Assembly (NCBI RefSeq): GCF_005519465.1
Contig: NZ_CP027859.1
Coordinates: forward strand, 62,001-126,000
From: Streptomyces clavuligerus
GTDB lineage: Bacteria > Actinomycetota > Actinomycetes > Streptomycetales > Streptomycetaceae
Direction of reading: 5' to 3'
Length of the DNA stretch: 64,000 bases
Shown piece after piece: positions 43,475 to 51,309 of the stretch. The stretch's first letter is position 1. The number at the start of each line of letters is the position of its first letter. Made by a program: the position numbers and the translations under genes. Under the pieces are notes generated by a model. The model did not search any database, was not told the origin of the DNA, and saw nothing but the letters and a program-made list of their open reading frames with translations.

Positions 43475-43689
43475 AGAAACCGTGTGCCGGGGGCCCACCG
43501 TGCGCCCGGCCCGGGGAACGCAGCAGGGCAAGCAAGCCTCTGGCCCTCCGACCAGGGTGAGCCTGGCGCCTGGGCCCGGACTCGGCCCAAGCACCATACG
43601 AAGCCCGCCGAGATCCCTCCTCAGCTGCGTAGCGCGGCCGCACCGCCCGACGAGGTCTCCCGGGCGCACATCCGGCCAACCGCGTCACC

Positions 43690-43910
43690 AACTCGGCGAC
43701 AGCTGGGCGTCCGATGTGGCGCTCGGCCTGCTCGACGGCGTGCCCGTGGCCGTCACCGCCGACTACTTCACCGTGGGTATCTGGGACCTCGGCAACGGCG
43801 CACGCCTGCATGAGATCCATCTGCCCGTCGATCCCCACGCCGTCGTCTTCGCCCCCGGCGGCGAACTCGTCATCGGCGCCGGGTACGAGGCGATCGTCCT
43901 GGAGCGCTGA
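43690..43910 (+). pseudogene. C-terminal fragment of a WD40-type protein
   Basis: The frame encodes SWASDVALGLLDGVPVAVTA, DYFTVGIWDLGNGARLHEI and VDPHAVVFAPGGELVIGAG, ending at TGA 43908. The IWDL and VVFAPGGELVIGAG patterns are the last one or two blades of a WD40 propeller. No start or upstream blades are present. Confidence 0.65.
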
Positions 43911-44107
43911 GGTCAGGGGCTCAGGAGCACGCCCCGGGTCGCCGCCTGAGCCTCCGGACCCTGCGGCGGCGAAAACCGGTCAAACGACTCTCTCCCCCTA
44001 TAGATTCCAGTCGAAAAGTATCGAATGCCTCGTGAAGATTCCATGGATGGGCTTGGCTCTGCTGAGCCCCGGCGGGCGCCGGGTGCCATGACTCCGGGGG
44101 GAATCCC

Positions 44108-45388
44108 ATGGGTGCGCTCCGCAGAAGAACGGGTGTCCTGGCGGCGGTCTGCGCGCTGACGCTGACGCCTTCCGTCCCGGCCACCGTCACCGCCGCCACA
44201 CCTGCCGACACCGGCTCCAGCACAAGCACAGGCACGAGCACAGGCACCGGCCGCATCAAGGCGCCGTCCGTCATCCGTCTCACCGAGGGGGCGAACGGGG
44301 ACTCGGACAACCCCACCATCAGTGCGAACGGCCGCTATGTGGCCTTCAGTTCCCACGCGTCGAATCTGGTGCCGGACGACACCAACGAGAACGCGGACAT
44401 CTTTGTCCGGGACCTGCGCACCGGCCGTACCGAGCGCGTGAGCACCGACGCCGAGGGCAACCAGCTCCCCCAGGGCGGCATCGGCGCTCCCGCGATCAGC
44501 GCCACGGGCCGCTATGTCGTCCACGAGGTGCCGAGCCTCGACCCCTACGAGCAGCGGCCCGGCTTCGTCCGCAAGGACCGGGTCACCGGAGCGGTGGATC
44601 CCGTCGCCGGGATCGACGACGTCAAGGGCGGTTTCCGCACCCTGGCGCCCAAGGCCGTCAGCGCCGACGGCAGACAGGTGGCGGTCAGCATCCGTGGCCG
44701 GGGCCCGAGGCCGAGCGAGGCGGTGGCTGTACGCGACATGGAGACGGGGGTGCTGAGCGTGCTCAACAGCCGGCTGCTCATCTCGACTCCCACGCTCACC
44801 GCCGACGGCCGGTTCCTCGCCCACATGGACCGCGACCGCTACAGCGGTCCGATCGTGTCCATGGCCCGGATGTGGGACCGGGGCAAGGACCGGATGATCC
44901 GCCTGGACACAGCCCGGGACGGCACCCCGGCCGACCACCGGACCCTGGACGTGGCCCTCAGCTCCGGCGGCCGGTACGCCGCCCTGGTGTCCCGGGCCAC
45001 CAACCTGGTCCCCGGCCAGGACGCGAACGGCGACGAGCAGAACGTCTTCGTCAAGAATCTGCGCACCGGCGCCCTCCAGCGGATCGACGCCGTGGGATCC
45101 CCGGAAACGGGCTTCACCCACCTGGGCGGCATCAGCGGTGACGGCCGGTACGTACTCTTCATCTCCTATGGGGAGGGCGCCGACGACTGGTATGTGTGGG
45201 ACCGGACCTCCGGCGAAAGCGTTCTCGCGTACCCGGACACGGCAGGAGGACCGCCCTCCTACTCCTCCCCCGGCCGTGTCTCCCCGTTGGACAGCTACGG
45301 GAACCTGGTCTCCACCTACCGTGAGGAGAGCGCCGACCCTGCGGCGCCCCTCCAGCGCCAGCACATCCACCTGCGCCGACTGGGGTGA
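44108..45388 (+). CDS. Secreted TolB-like beta-propeller protein
   Basis: It has 426 residues from ATG 44108, with GGGGGGAA upstream. A signal peptide covers about residues 1-30. A Ser/Thr/Gly spacer then leads to six or so PD40/WD40-like blades. Recurring units are ISANGRYVAFSSHASNLVP, DIFVRDLRTGRTERVS, ISGDGRYVLFISYG and LSSGGRYAALVSRATNLVP with VFVKNLRTG. This pattern is common in Streptomyces exported propeller proteins. No enzymatic domain is attached. The partner or ligand is unknown. Confidence 0.85.
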   Translation: MGALRRRTGVLAAVCALTLTPSVPATVTAATPADTGSSTSTGTSTGTGRIKAPSVIRLTEGANGDSDNPTISANGRYVAFSSHASNLVPDDTNENADIFVRDLRTGRTERVSTDAEGNQLPQGGIGAPAISATGRYVVHEVPSLDPYEQRPGFVRKDRVTGAVDPVAGIDDVKGGFRTLAPKAVSADGRQVAVSIRGRGPRPSEAVAVRDMETGVLSVLNSRLLISTPTLTADGRFLAHMDRDRYSGPIVSMARMWDRGKDRMIRLDTARDGTPADHRTLDVALSSGGRYAALVSRATNLVPGQDANGDEQNVFVKNLRTGALQRIDAVGSPETGFTHLGGISGDGRYVLFISYGEGADDWYVWDRTSGESVLAYPDTAGGPPSYSSPGRVSPLDSYGNLVSTYREESADPAAPLQRQHIHLRRLG

Positions 45389-45939
45389 GCACGCGCCCCG
45401 GGGTGCCGTCCGGGTCGAGGTCGGCCGTCGGACCCTGTGTCCCACCCACACCTGTCCGCCCCGGGGAGTGGACAGCAGTTCACGTCCCCGCTCCGGGGTC
45501 AGCAGGGGTCCGGGCACAGGGGATCGGCCACCCATCCCAGGGTCGCCAGATGGTCGGGGCCCAGTGGCTGCCATACCCGCCGAGGTACTGGTAGGGACTC
45601 GTCTTCAGCCGCCGTCATCACCGACCCCGCCAACACCGGGCGCCTGGGACTGATCGGGAACCGGATCCTGACCCGACTCCTTCCGCCCCGACTGCGGCGG
45701 GTCAGTACCCGCAAGGCCATGTCACCGATCTCCCGCCACAGCACCCGGCACGAGGAAGGCAGGCCCGACACCGGCCTCACCCGCGGACTCGGCCCCGGCC
45801 TCTGCACCGTCACCACCAGCCGCGGCCACCCCGGACCGCCGTCGCTCCCGTCCCGGACGACAGACAGTCGGGCACGGTGCCAGTGAGCGCGAGGACCGGC
45901 CCTTCGGGTCGAGCGCCTGCTCGGATCCGGCACCGGGGG
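45389..45939. mobile_element. Intergenic region with an IS4-type transposase remnant
   Basis: The plus strand at about 45605-45800 encodes SSSAAVITDPANTGRLGLIG, NRILTRLLPPRLRRVSTRKA and MSPISRHSTRHEEGRPDTG. This matches the C-terminal pattern of Streptomyces IS4-type transposases (ILxxLLPxR...R.K.P.SR....DGRP). The rest of the element is gone and no inverted repeat was found. Nothing else in the interval is recognisable. Confidence 0.55.
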
Positions 45940-46650
45940 TCACTCTCCGTGGAGGCCCCATGCGTCGAGGCCACCGTAGATATGGGCTTCGAGGCACTGT
46001 GGGGCGTCGAGGCCCACGGCTTCGCCCCGGTACAGGGCGATCAGCGAGTCCCTGCCGCGCCACCAGGTGTCGGTCACCCCCTGGATTTCGGGTACCGGCT
46101 CGAATCCGCCGAGGTGCAGCGAGTCGACGGCCCTGCCCGTGATCCTGGTGACGGTCCTGGCCCAGCGGCGTGCGTGGGCGGCGAGCGCCAGGGATTCCAC
46201 CCATCCGTCGGTGCTCGCGTGCAGGGGCGTCCAGTGGTGGGCGTCGATACCGAAGGCGCCGTCGGGGCCGATCATGAATCCGTAGGCCATGGACACCCGG
46301 CAGTCCCCTGCCCGGAACGACCAGCCTCCTGCGGGTGCCCGCCCGGGGCGGCGGGCGCCGAGAATGCGCGGTCCGCCCTCGTAGAACGGGGCCGGGGGCA
46401 GGGCGAGCCCGCCCCAGCGATCCTGGAAGGCGATGGCCCGGTCGAACTCGGAGGCCGGGATGTGCTGCCCGGTCCACGCGTCGCGGTGTCGCCGGATGTC
46501 CTGCCGGTGGACACGGATGCCCTCTGCCTCGACGAACCGGCGGGCCCTGCGGCTCAGTCCGGCGGGCGCGACCGGGACGGGCGATACCGGGACGGGTGCC
46601 ACCGGGACAGGCGGTACCGGGACAGGCGGTACCGGGGCGCCGGCCGTCAC
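45940..46650 (-). CDS. SUKH/SMI1-like protein with N-terminal Pro-Val repeats
   Basis: It has 236 residues from GTG 46650, which overlaps the TGA of the upstream gene (GTGA). The first ~30 residues are PVPPVPVAPV-type repeats encoded by a 15-bp minisatellite. A globular part follows: RRFVEAEGIRVHRQDIRRHR, FDRAIAFQDRWGGLALPPAP and SLIALYRGEAVGLDAPQCLE. The FQDRWGG block resembles SUKH/SMI1-KNR4 proteins, many of which are immunity proteins. The similarity is modest and the assignment is tentative. It is coupled to a DUF2199 gene. Confidence 0.6.
   Translation of the reverse strand: MTAGAPVPPVPVPPVPVAPVPVSPVPVAPAGLSRRARRFVEAEGIRVHRQDIRRHRDAWTGQHIPASEFDRAIAFQDRWGGLALPPAPFYEGGPRILGARRPGRAPAGGWSFRAGDCRVSMAYGFMIGPDGAFGIDAHHWTPLHASTDGWVESLALAAHARRWARTVTRITGRAVDSLHLGGFEPVPEIQGVTDTWWRGRDSLIALYRGEAVGLDAPQCLEAHIYGGLDAWGLHGE
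46571..46645. repeat. Five tandem 15-bp units
   Basis: Units starting at 46571, 46586, 46601, 46616 and 46631 begin ACCGGGAC (ACCGGGGC in the last). On the minus strand they encode PVPPV/PVAPV/PVSPV repeats at the N-terminus of the SUKH-like protein. The 15-bp unit preserves frame when copy number changes. Confidence 0.85.
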
Positions 46651-47171
46651 CGCTGCCTGCCGTCGCCGGAGTGGAGGACGGCCGCCGCGATCTCCCGCAC
46701 GCGGTCCACAGTGATCCCCGTGCGCTGCTCGGCGGCGAGGGGGTGGCCGGTCGGTTCGAGCTCGACGAAGGGGCGCTCACCGACCGGTCGGGTGTGGAGC
46801 TTTGTCTTCAGGTTGAGGGTCGTCGGCGAGTAGACCGTCAGGTCGGTGGTGAGCCATCCGAAGTACGGCTCCTCGGACTCCCGGCCCGGGGTGTCCCACA
46901 AGTCCACGGCCCGGGAGAAGTTCTCGCGGCTGAGCGAGACCCAGACCCCCCAGGAGAACACCTCCTCGCTGCCGATGACCGGTATCTCGATCAGGCCCTT
47001 GACGAAATAGTGCCGCGCGCGGATCACGCACTGGTCCGGCGAGAGCAGGCAGTCCGAGGCGTCGGCCATGGCCGGATCCCACCCGGCCGGAGCCCGGGCC
47101 GTGTAGTCCATCGGCAGTTCAGAGTGGTGGTCACCGCAGCACGAGCAGGTGAATCCGGGATCACTGGTCAT
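46647..47171 (-). CDS. DUF2199 domain protein
   Basis: It has 174 residues from ATG 47171. The N-terminus has the DUF2199 zinc-like signature FTCSCCGDHHSELPMDY (CxxC followed by HxxLP), then VKGLIEIPVIGSEEVFSWGV and WVSLSRENFSRAVDLWD, also characteristic. DUF2199 proteins are small cytoplasmic proteins of unknown function that often occur next to SUKH/SMI1-like genes. The stop overlaps the start of the SUKH-like gene, so the two are coexpressed. A toxin-immunity context is possible but no toxin is adjacent. Confidence 0.85.
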   Translation of the reverse strand: MTSDPGFTCSCCGDHHSELPMDYTARAPAGWDPAMADASDCLLSPDQCVIRARHYFVKGLIEIPVIGSEEVFSWGVWVSLSRENFSRAVDLWDTPGRESEEPYFGWLTTDLTVYSPTTLNLKTKLHTRPVGERPFVELEPTGHPLAAEQRTGITVDRVREIAAAVLHSGDGRQR

Positions 47172-47782
47172 GGTGCGGAGCCTACTGATCGACACCGGTG
47201 GCGCCCCGGACGGGAGCCCCCAACCGCTCTGCGCTGCGGCGTCGGAACCTGATCAGGTTCATGCCGTAGTTGACGACGGGGCCTTGGCCGCCGCCGAGAA
47301 GTGGGGCACGGTCGCCTATCGGATCATCGCCACCGTCCACGAACACCAGCACGGCGCCGCCCCTGGCCCCGGAGCCCGTGCTCCAACCCGCCGATGCCCT
47401 CACCGCGTCCACCAGTACGGGCTGGATCGTCGGCCACATCAGCGCCTACCGCACCCCCTGGTCCGGCCGCACCCCCACCGTCGGCCTGATCACCACCCAC
47501 ACCAGTCACCTCCGGCACGTCAACGACCTCACCACCGCCCTGGCCTGACCGGTTGAGGGACACCTCCGGCTTCATCGTGACCCCCGCCGCCGGGCCGTCG
47601 AGAGTCCGGCCTGGATGATGAACGCCCAGCGGCATGCCCGGTCCTACGAACGGCTCATCCAGCGCTCCGAGACGCTGACCACCTGGGCGGCCACCACCCT
47701 CATGACCCGCTGCATCACGCGGCAGCCGGCTTCCGCGCCATCATCTTTCCCGACCTGCGGTGCCGGCCGCCGGAGCCCGGGG
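47172..47782. mobile_element. Intergenic debris with an IS5-type transposase tail
   Basis: The plus strand at about 47596-47715 encodes AWMMNAQRHARSYERLIQRS and ETLTTWAATTLMTR, the C-terminal end of IS5-family transposases (W.M..RR.ARDYE..P..SEA...A.I.LM.R). Upstream, about 47370-47548 encodes GWIVGHISAYRTPWSGRTPT and LRHVNDLTTALA with a stop, which is protein-like but unidentified. No complete gene is present. Confidence 0.6.
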
Positions 47783-48418
47783 TCAGCGCGGCCGGATACC
47801 CTCGACCAGGGCTCTGACCGCGCCTGCGACCAGGTCGGATGTGGGTTTCGTTCCTGCCAGACCGTGTCCGGCCACGAACGCGAGCCCGTGCAGCAGTGCG
47901 AGGACGGCCATATGGACGGTGTCAGCGTCGGCAGTCGCGATGTCCCCCGTCCCGGCGGCCTGGCGCAGGAGTTCGACCGCCGGAGCGAAGGCCCGGTCGT
48001 TCGCCGCAATCAGGTGTCCGGCGTCGGGCCACGTCTTGGAGGAGAGCATCAGGATCATCAGCTCCTCGTTGCGCTGGGCAAAATCGACGTAGGCACAGGC
48101 GAACGCCGTGAGTCGCGCGGTGAAGCCGCCGGTGCTGGTGCTGGTGCTGGTGCTGGTGCTGGTGCTGGTGCTGGTGCTGGTCAGAGCCGATTCGATCCGG
48201 GCCCCGAGCTGTTCGTAACCCTGCTCCACGAGCGCGGACAGCAGCGCCTGTCTGTCCGGGAAATGTCGGCGCGGGGCACCATGGCTGACGCCCGTCCGAC
48301 GGGCGACCTCGCGCAGCGACAGGCCGTCGGCCCCTGATTCCGACAGCATCGTCTGCGCCTCCGCGAGGATGGCCGCGCGCAGGTTTCCGTGGTGGTACTC
48401 GTTCCGGCCAGTTGGCAT
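47783..48418 (-). CDS. TetR-family transcriptional regulator with a Ser-Thr repeat
   Basis: It has 211 residues from ATG 48418. The N-terminal helix-turn-helix is typical (ILAEAQTMLSESGADGLSLR, EVARRTGVSHGAPRRHFPDR). The C-terminal ligand domain resembles the TetR_C group with WHG-like features. Between helices, near residue 80-97, a run of eight Ser-Thr pairs is encoded by a hexanucleotide repeat and inserted just after the DNA-binding region. The gene is divergent from a VOC-family gene and the 121-bp space holds inverted repeats that are its likely operators. Confidence 0.92.
   Translation of the reverse strand: MPTGRNEYHHGNLRAAILAEAQTMLSESGADGLSLREVARRTGVSHGAPRRHFPDRQALLSALVEQGYEQLGARIESALTSTSTSTSTSTSTSTSTGGFTARLTAFACAYVDFAQRNEELMILMLSSKTWPDAGHLIAANDRAFAPAVELLRQAAGTGDIATADADTVHMAVLALLHGLAFVAGHGLAGTKPTSDLVAGAVRALVEGIRPR
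48131..48178. repeat. Hexanucleotide microsatellite GGTGCT, eight copies
   Basis: Eight uninterrupted copies of GGTGCT lie inside the TetR gene and encode alternating Ser and Thr. Because the unit is six bases, slippage would lengthen or shorten the Ser-Thr run without a frameshift. Confidence 0.95.
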
Positions 48419-48439
48419 GACAGCACCCTATCAGCAATG

Positions 48440-48478
48440 TTGACAGTGACTACACTGACGATGTAGTCGTTGACTACA
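48440..48478 (+). promoter_or_regulatory. Promoter and TetR-type operator of the VOC gene
   Basis: TTGACA (48440-48445) and TGTAGT (48462-48467) form -35 and -10 boxes 16 bases apart. Two inverted repeats overlap them: GACTACA-7-TGTAGTC (48448-48468) and TGTAGTC-gtt-GACTACA (48462-48478), a perfect 17-bp palindrome. The sites cover the spacer and -10, so a bound TetR protein would block transcription. The site also lies 22-60 bases upstream of the TetR gene itself, allowing autoregulation. Confidence 0.8.
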
Positions 48479-48539
48479 ACGTGTTCACCATCGACACCCG
48501 AAGAGTGCGAGTCACTTTCCCGAACCAGGAGCCGACCCG

Positions 48540-48971
48540 ATGGCCTCGACAGTTAACCCGCGCCACCATCACGTCAGCATCTCGGTCGCTGACCTCGACA
48601 GTCAGACGATCTGGTACCAGCAGGTTCTCGGATTCGAAAAGATCATCGAGCAGTACGAAGTGCCTGAGCCGCCAGTGCGCACCGCTGTCCTACAGGCCCG
48701 CACGGGAGCCCGCGTAGAGCTCATCGAACGTGCCGGCTCCACCCGCCAGCGGGTCTTCATCGACCCGCTGGACGCCTGCCGAGAGCAGGGCTATGGCCAC
48801 TGGGCCCTGGAAGTCGACGACCTGGCCGCAGCATTCACCGTCCTCACCGCCGCCGGAGCGCAATCCGTATGGCCACCGGCCGACGCCGTCCAGCCGGGAG
48901 CCCGCTTCGCCTACGTCAAAGACCCCGAGGGCAACCTCATTGAGCTCATCCAGCCCCCGGCCGCTACCTGA
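48540..48971 (+). CDS. VOC-family (glyoxalase/bleomycin-resistance-like) protein
   Basis: It has 143 residues from ATG 48540, with AGGAG upstream. Two beta-alpha-beta-beta-beta modules are visible: HHHVSISVADLDSQTIWYQQ with VLGFEKI, and GHWALEVDDLAAAFTVLTAA with YVKDPEGNLIELIQP. The His near the start and the Glu in LIELIQ are the usual metal ligands. The family includes glyoxalases, dioxygenases, epimerases and drug-binding resistance proteins; which one applies is not evident. It is controlled by the divergent TetR gene through palindromic sites, so the TetR ligand may be the substrate. Confidence 0.92.
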   Translation: MASTVNPRHHHVSISVADLDSQTIWYQQVLGFEKIIEQYEVPEPPVRTAVLQARTGARVELIERAGSTRQRVFIDPLDACREQGYGHWALEVDDLAAAFTVLTAAGAQSVWPPADAVQPGARFAYVKDPEGNLIELIQPPAAT

Positions 48972-49278
48972 ACCCCGAGACTGAACGACGACCTGATCCA
49001 CAGGCGGACGGGCCCCGGGTCGCACGGACCATGCCACCGCCCTTCGGGGTCCGTTCCGTGAGATCTTCGGGATCGGCCTGGAGGATGTGTTCGTCGGTGG
49101 TTCCGCAGAGGGCGATAGTGATTGGCGGTGTTGTGGTCCGCCGATGCCGAGCTGCCCCCGCCCCGCGGGCGGGGCGGACTTCGTGCGAACGCGAAAGCCC
49201 TGTCCTCCGTCGGCTCGGCCGACCTGGTCCTCGGTGACGGTGGTTGCCGGAGCGGGCGGGGCGGGGCGGGTTCGGTGT
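48972..49278. other. Intergenic region between converging genes
   Basis: No gene was found. A GC palindrome at 49154-49179 (CCCCGCCCCGCGGGCGGGG followed by CGGAC) shares its right half with the CRISPR-like repeats elsewhere but has a 3-base insertion. It could instead act as a terminator for one of the two converging genes. Confidence 0.4.
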
Positions 49279-49713
49279 CTAGGGGCGGGCGTAGAGGTTC
49301 ACGACGAAGTCGATGCCGTGGCTTCGCTGGCTCTTGAATCTGATCGTCACGGAGTTGTGCCCCGGCCCGCCGTTGAGGATCGAGGCGTAAGCGCCGGTGC
49401 CGTCGGTCCGCTGGTCGAGCGCCTCGACCAGGGTGATTCTCTCGTTGTGCGGGGCCTGGAAGGTCTTCGTCTCGGTCACGATCCTCATCCAGGAGGAGTT
49501 CTTCACCACGGCCTGGCTCAGGACGAGGCGGTCACCGGGCATCCGGGACCCCACGATCAGGTTGTGCGACTGAGCGGCGGCCCGCTGGGCGTTGGGCACG
49601 GTGTCGGCCACCGTGGCCGTCGACGCGGCCGAGGTGGCGGGAAGGGTCACTGCCAGGGTGAGTACGGCGACGGCGAGCATCCGCCCGCCCCGCCAAAAGC
49701 GCTGTGTGGTCAT
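49279..49713 (-). CDS. Secreted MBF2-like protein
   Basis: It has 144 residues from ATG 49713, behind GAGAGGC. A signal peptide (about 1-30, AVTLPATSAAS) is followed by one domain: HNLIVGSRMPGDRLVLSQAV, ITLVEALDQRTDGTGAYASI, LNGGPGHNSVTIRFKSQRSH and GIDFVVNLYAR. The ordered pattern (G.R.PGD.L, DQ.TDG.GAYA, GG.G...VT..FKSQR..GI.F.V.IY) is that of the MBF2 family, known mainly from insects and other arthropods. I assign it from memory of that consensus. Function is unknown; the protein should be exported. IS debris lies on the upstream side, so acquisition by transfer is plausible. Confidence 0.75.
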   Translation of the reverse strand: MTTQRFWRGGRMLAVAVLTLAVTLPATSAASTATVADTVPNAQRAAAQSHNLIVGSRMPGDRLVLSQAVVKNSSWMRIVTETKTFQAPHNERITLVEALDQRTDGTGAYASILNGGPGHNSVTIRFKSQRSHGIDFVVNLYARP

Positions 49714-49784
49714 GCCTCTCACGCTCCACCGGACCCCGCACGCCCGCACTCCGGCACCGGGCCGCACTCGTCCGAACGTGGCAC

Positions 49785-50220
49785 CCCGCCGGACCCCGAA
49801 CGGTACCCGCGCAGGGACGAGCTGTCCGAGCTGGTGGACGCGTTGCTGTGTGCGGACGGGTCGGTGAGGACTCCGGTGGACCTGACGCTGTGGCCGAGCA
49901 CCGCCTCGGTCCGGCCGACGACGCCGAGGTCGGCGACCGCTGGACCTGGATCATCATCGCCGCCCACACCCGCCTCCGCCTCCTCCGCCGGGCCGCCGCT
50001 GACCTCCGGCGCCCCTGAGAGAAGCCCGCCGACCCCGGCCGGCTCACCCCGGCCCGAGTCCACCGAGGGTTCAGAAACCTCCGCCCCCACCTCGTCTGCC
50101 CGGCCCATGCACCGAAACCTTCACGGCCTGGCTCCGGACGGCCACCCGGCTCGAAGAACCGGCGACCCGCCACCCGCTACGACGTGGGCAAGACCATGAA
50201 ACGAGCAGAAAGGATCACTG
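49785..50220 (+). mobile_element. Internally deleted transposase gene with an in-frame TGA
   Basis: The first part encodes RRDELSELVDALLCADGSVR and TPVDLTL, the N-terminal region of a Streptomyces transposase family that I recall by pattern. After a deletion and frame change near 49893 it continues VAEHR...AEVGDRWTWIIIAAHTRLRL and AAADLRRP, then TGA (50016) where relatives have Trp. The same frame goes on with GRLTPARVHRGFRNLRPHLV, GSGRPPGSKNRRP and RYDVGKTMKR, the conserved C-terminus. The remnant is inactive. Confidence 0.65.
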
Positions 50221-50939
50221 GCCGGGATGTTCCGGCGGGGACGGACCCTGAAGGCCGGTCTCGACCGCGACTCCCTCGCCACGGTTGGCAGGTCGGCGGA
50301 CCAGCCCCGGGCTCGATCGGGAGTCCGGGACAGGGTCCACCGGCCGGCCGCCGGCGAGTTTGTCCCGGTCTTCAACCCGGGCCCGGCCGAGCGCCGCCCC
50401 GCCAAGCACCGCACTCCCCCGCCGGTCGAGGCCGGTATCGTCGATGACGTCCGGGACGAGGGCGAGCGGAACTGGCCCGACCCACGACGAACCCACCCAG
50501 CGATTCCACCATCTCGTCCGGCACCTGGCTGAGGACGGCGACCGCTGCGCCGCCGCCTCCAGCCTGATGCACTCACGAATCACCTGCCGCTCAGGCGGCA
50601 GACGCCCACCCTGCGGATACCTCATACACCCGGCCTACCGCAACGCTTACCCCCCGTCAGCCTCAACGACACCACAAATACAAGGCCGGTAGAAGATCGG
50701 CGGACCACTCGTACAACGAGAGGACTCCTCTCCGGCGCCCTGTAGGTTTCCCCGCTCGTCTCAAGTCTGATGGATATGGACCGGGTTGCAGAGAATGACA
50801 TTCCCCTCGTTCGGCCGGTGGTCAGCTCCGAGGTTGTCCGTGGCATCGCCGCCCGGTGTCCGCACCTCTATCTCTCAGTGCCTCGATGCCGTCCACCAAC
50901 GATTGCAGGTGATACCGGATCGCCCGCCCGGCGAGGGAG
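50221..50939. other. Intergenic region without a supported gene
   Basis: Several frames are open but none has a convincing start, composition or family resemblance. A minus-strand segment near 50460-50520 (LVPDVIDDTGLDRRGSA) recalls the VIDDTG catalytic motif of IS701-type transposases and may be further IS debris. The GC content falls from about 50750 towards the next gene. Confidence 0.35.
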
Positions 50940-51239
50940 TTACCCCATTCGTCCTGGGGGTGCCGAGCCGAATCGTTCAGCCACTACATCACGCCAATCC
51001 AGATCCTCGACACCGCTTTCCATCAGAAGGTCACGGTAGTCCGTTTGGGCCTCTTCGAAGATCACGCTTACAGAGTGACCCTGAAGACATTTCAGGATGA
51101 TAGCCGAAGCCATTCTGTCCGGGTCCTCTCGATCGAATATCCGCTGATCCAATCCGGAGAAGCGAATATAGAGATCTTCACGGACCTCCGCATCGAACAC
51201 ACGATCAATCACCCCGGACGCCCATCCAGAGAGGATCAT
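50940..51239 (-). CDS. Small acidic protein in AT-richer DNA, unknown function
   Basis: I chose ATG 51239 (MILSGWASGVIDRVFD) because GAAAGG lies nine bases upstream; ATG 51245 and GTG 51248 are alternatives. The product has 99 residues, rich in Asp and Glu, with no signal or membrane helix (DLYIRFSGLDQRIFDREDP, GHSVSVIFEEAQTDYRDLL). Codon third positions are much less GC-biased than in the neighbours, a sign of recent transfer. The size and acidity fit a small immunity or antitoxin-like protein, but I recognise no family. Confidence 0.6.
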   Translation of the reverse strand: MILSGWASGVIDRVFDAEVREDLYIRFSGLDQRIFDREDPDRMASAIILKCLQGHSVSVIFEEAQTDYRDLLMESGVEDLDWRDVVAERFGSAPPGRMG

Positions 51240-51280
51240 CCACATCACCTTTCACTTTCTTCGCTTCGGCGGAGTCATAT

Positions 51281-51309
51281 AGAACGACCCCCGCGCGGGC
51301 GGGGCAGAC
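51281..51309 (-). repeat. Solo CRISPR-like repeat
   Basis: A 29-base unit (AGAACGACCCCCGCGCGGGC... GGCAGAC) differs from the 38193 copy at two positions. No second unit lies 60-61 bases away on either side. It sits 42 bases upstream of the small acidic protein gene. Confidence 0.55.

Noticed and set aside
46335..47252. 305-codon plus-strand frame opposite the DUF2199 gene
   Set aside because: The DUF2199 signature with its CxxC/HxxLP motif is on the minus strand, and the plus frame lacks a family match.
49150..49180. Third CRISPR-like repeat upstream of the MBF2-like gene
   Set aside because: Only the right half matches; there is a 3-base insertion in the palindrome and no unit at 60-61 bases. 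It is more likely a GC hairpin.
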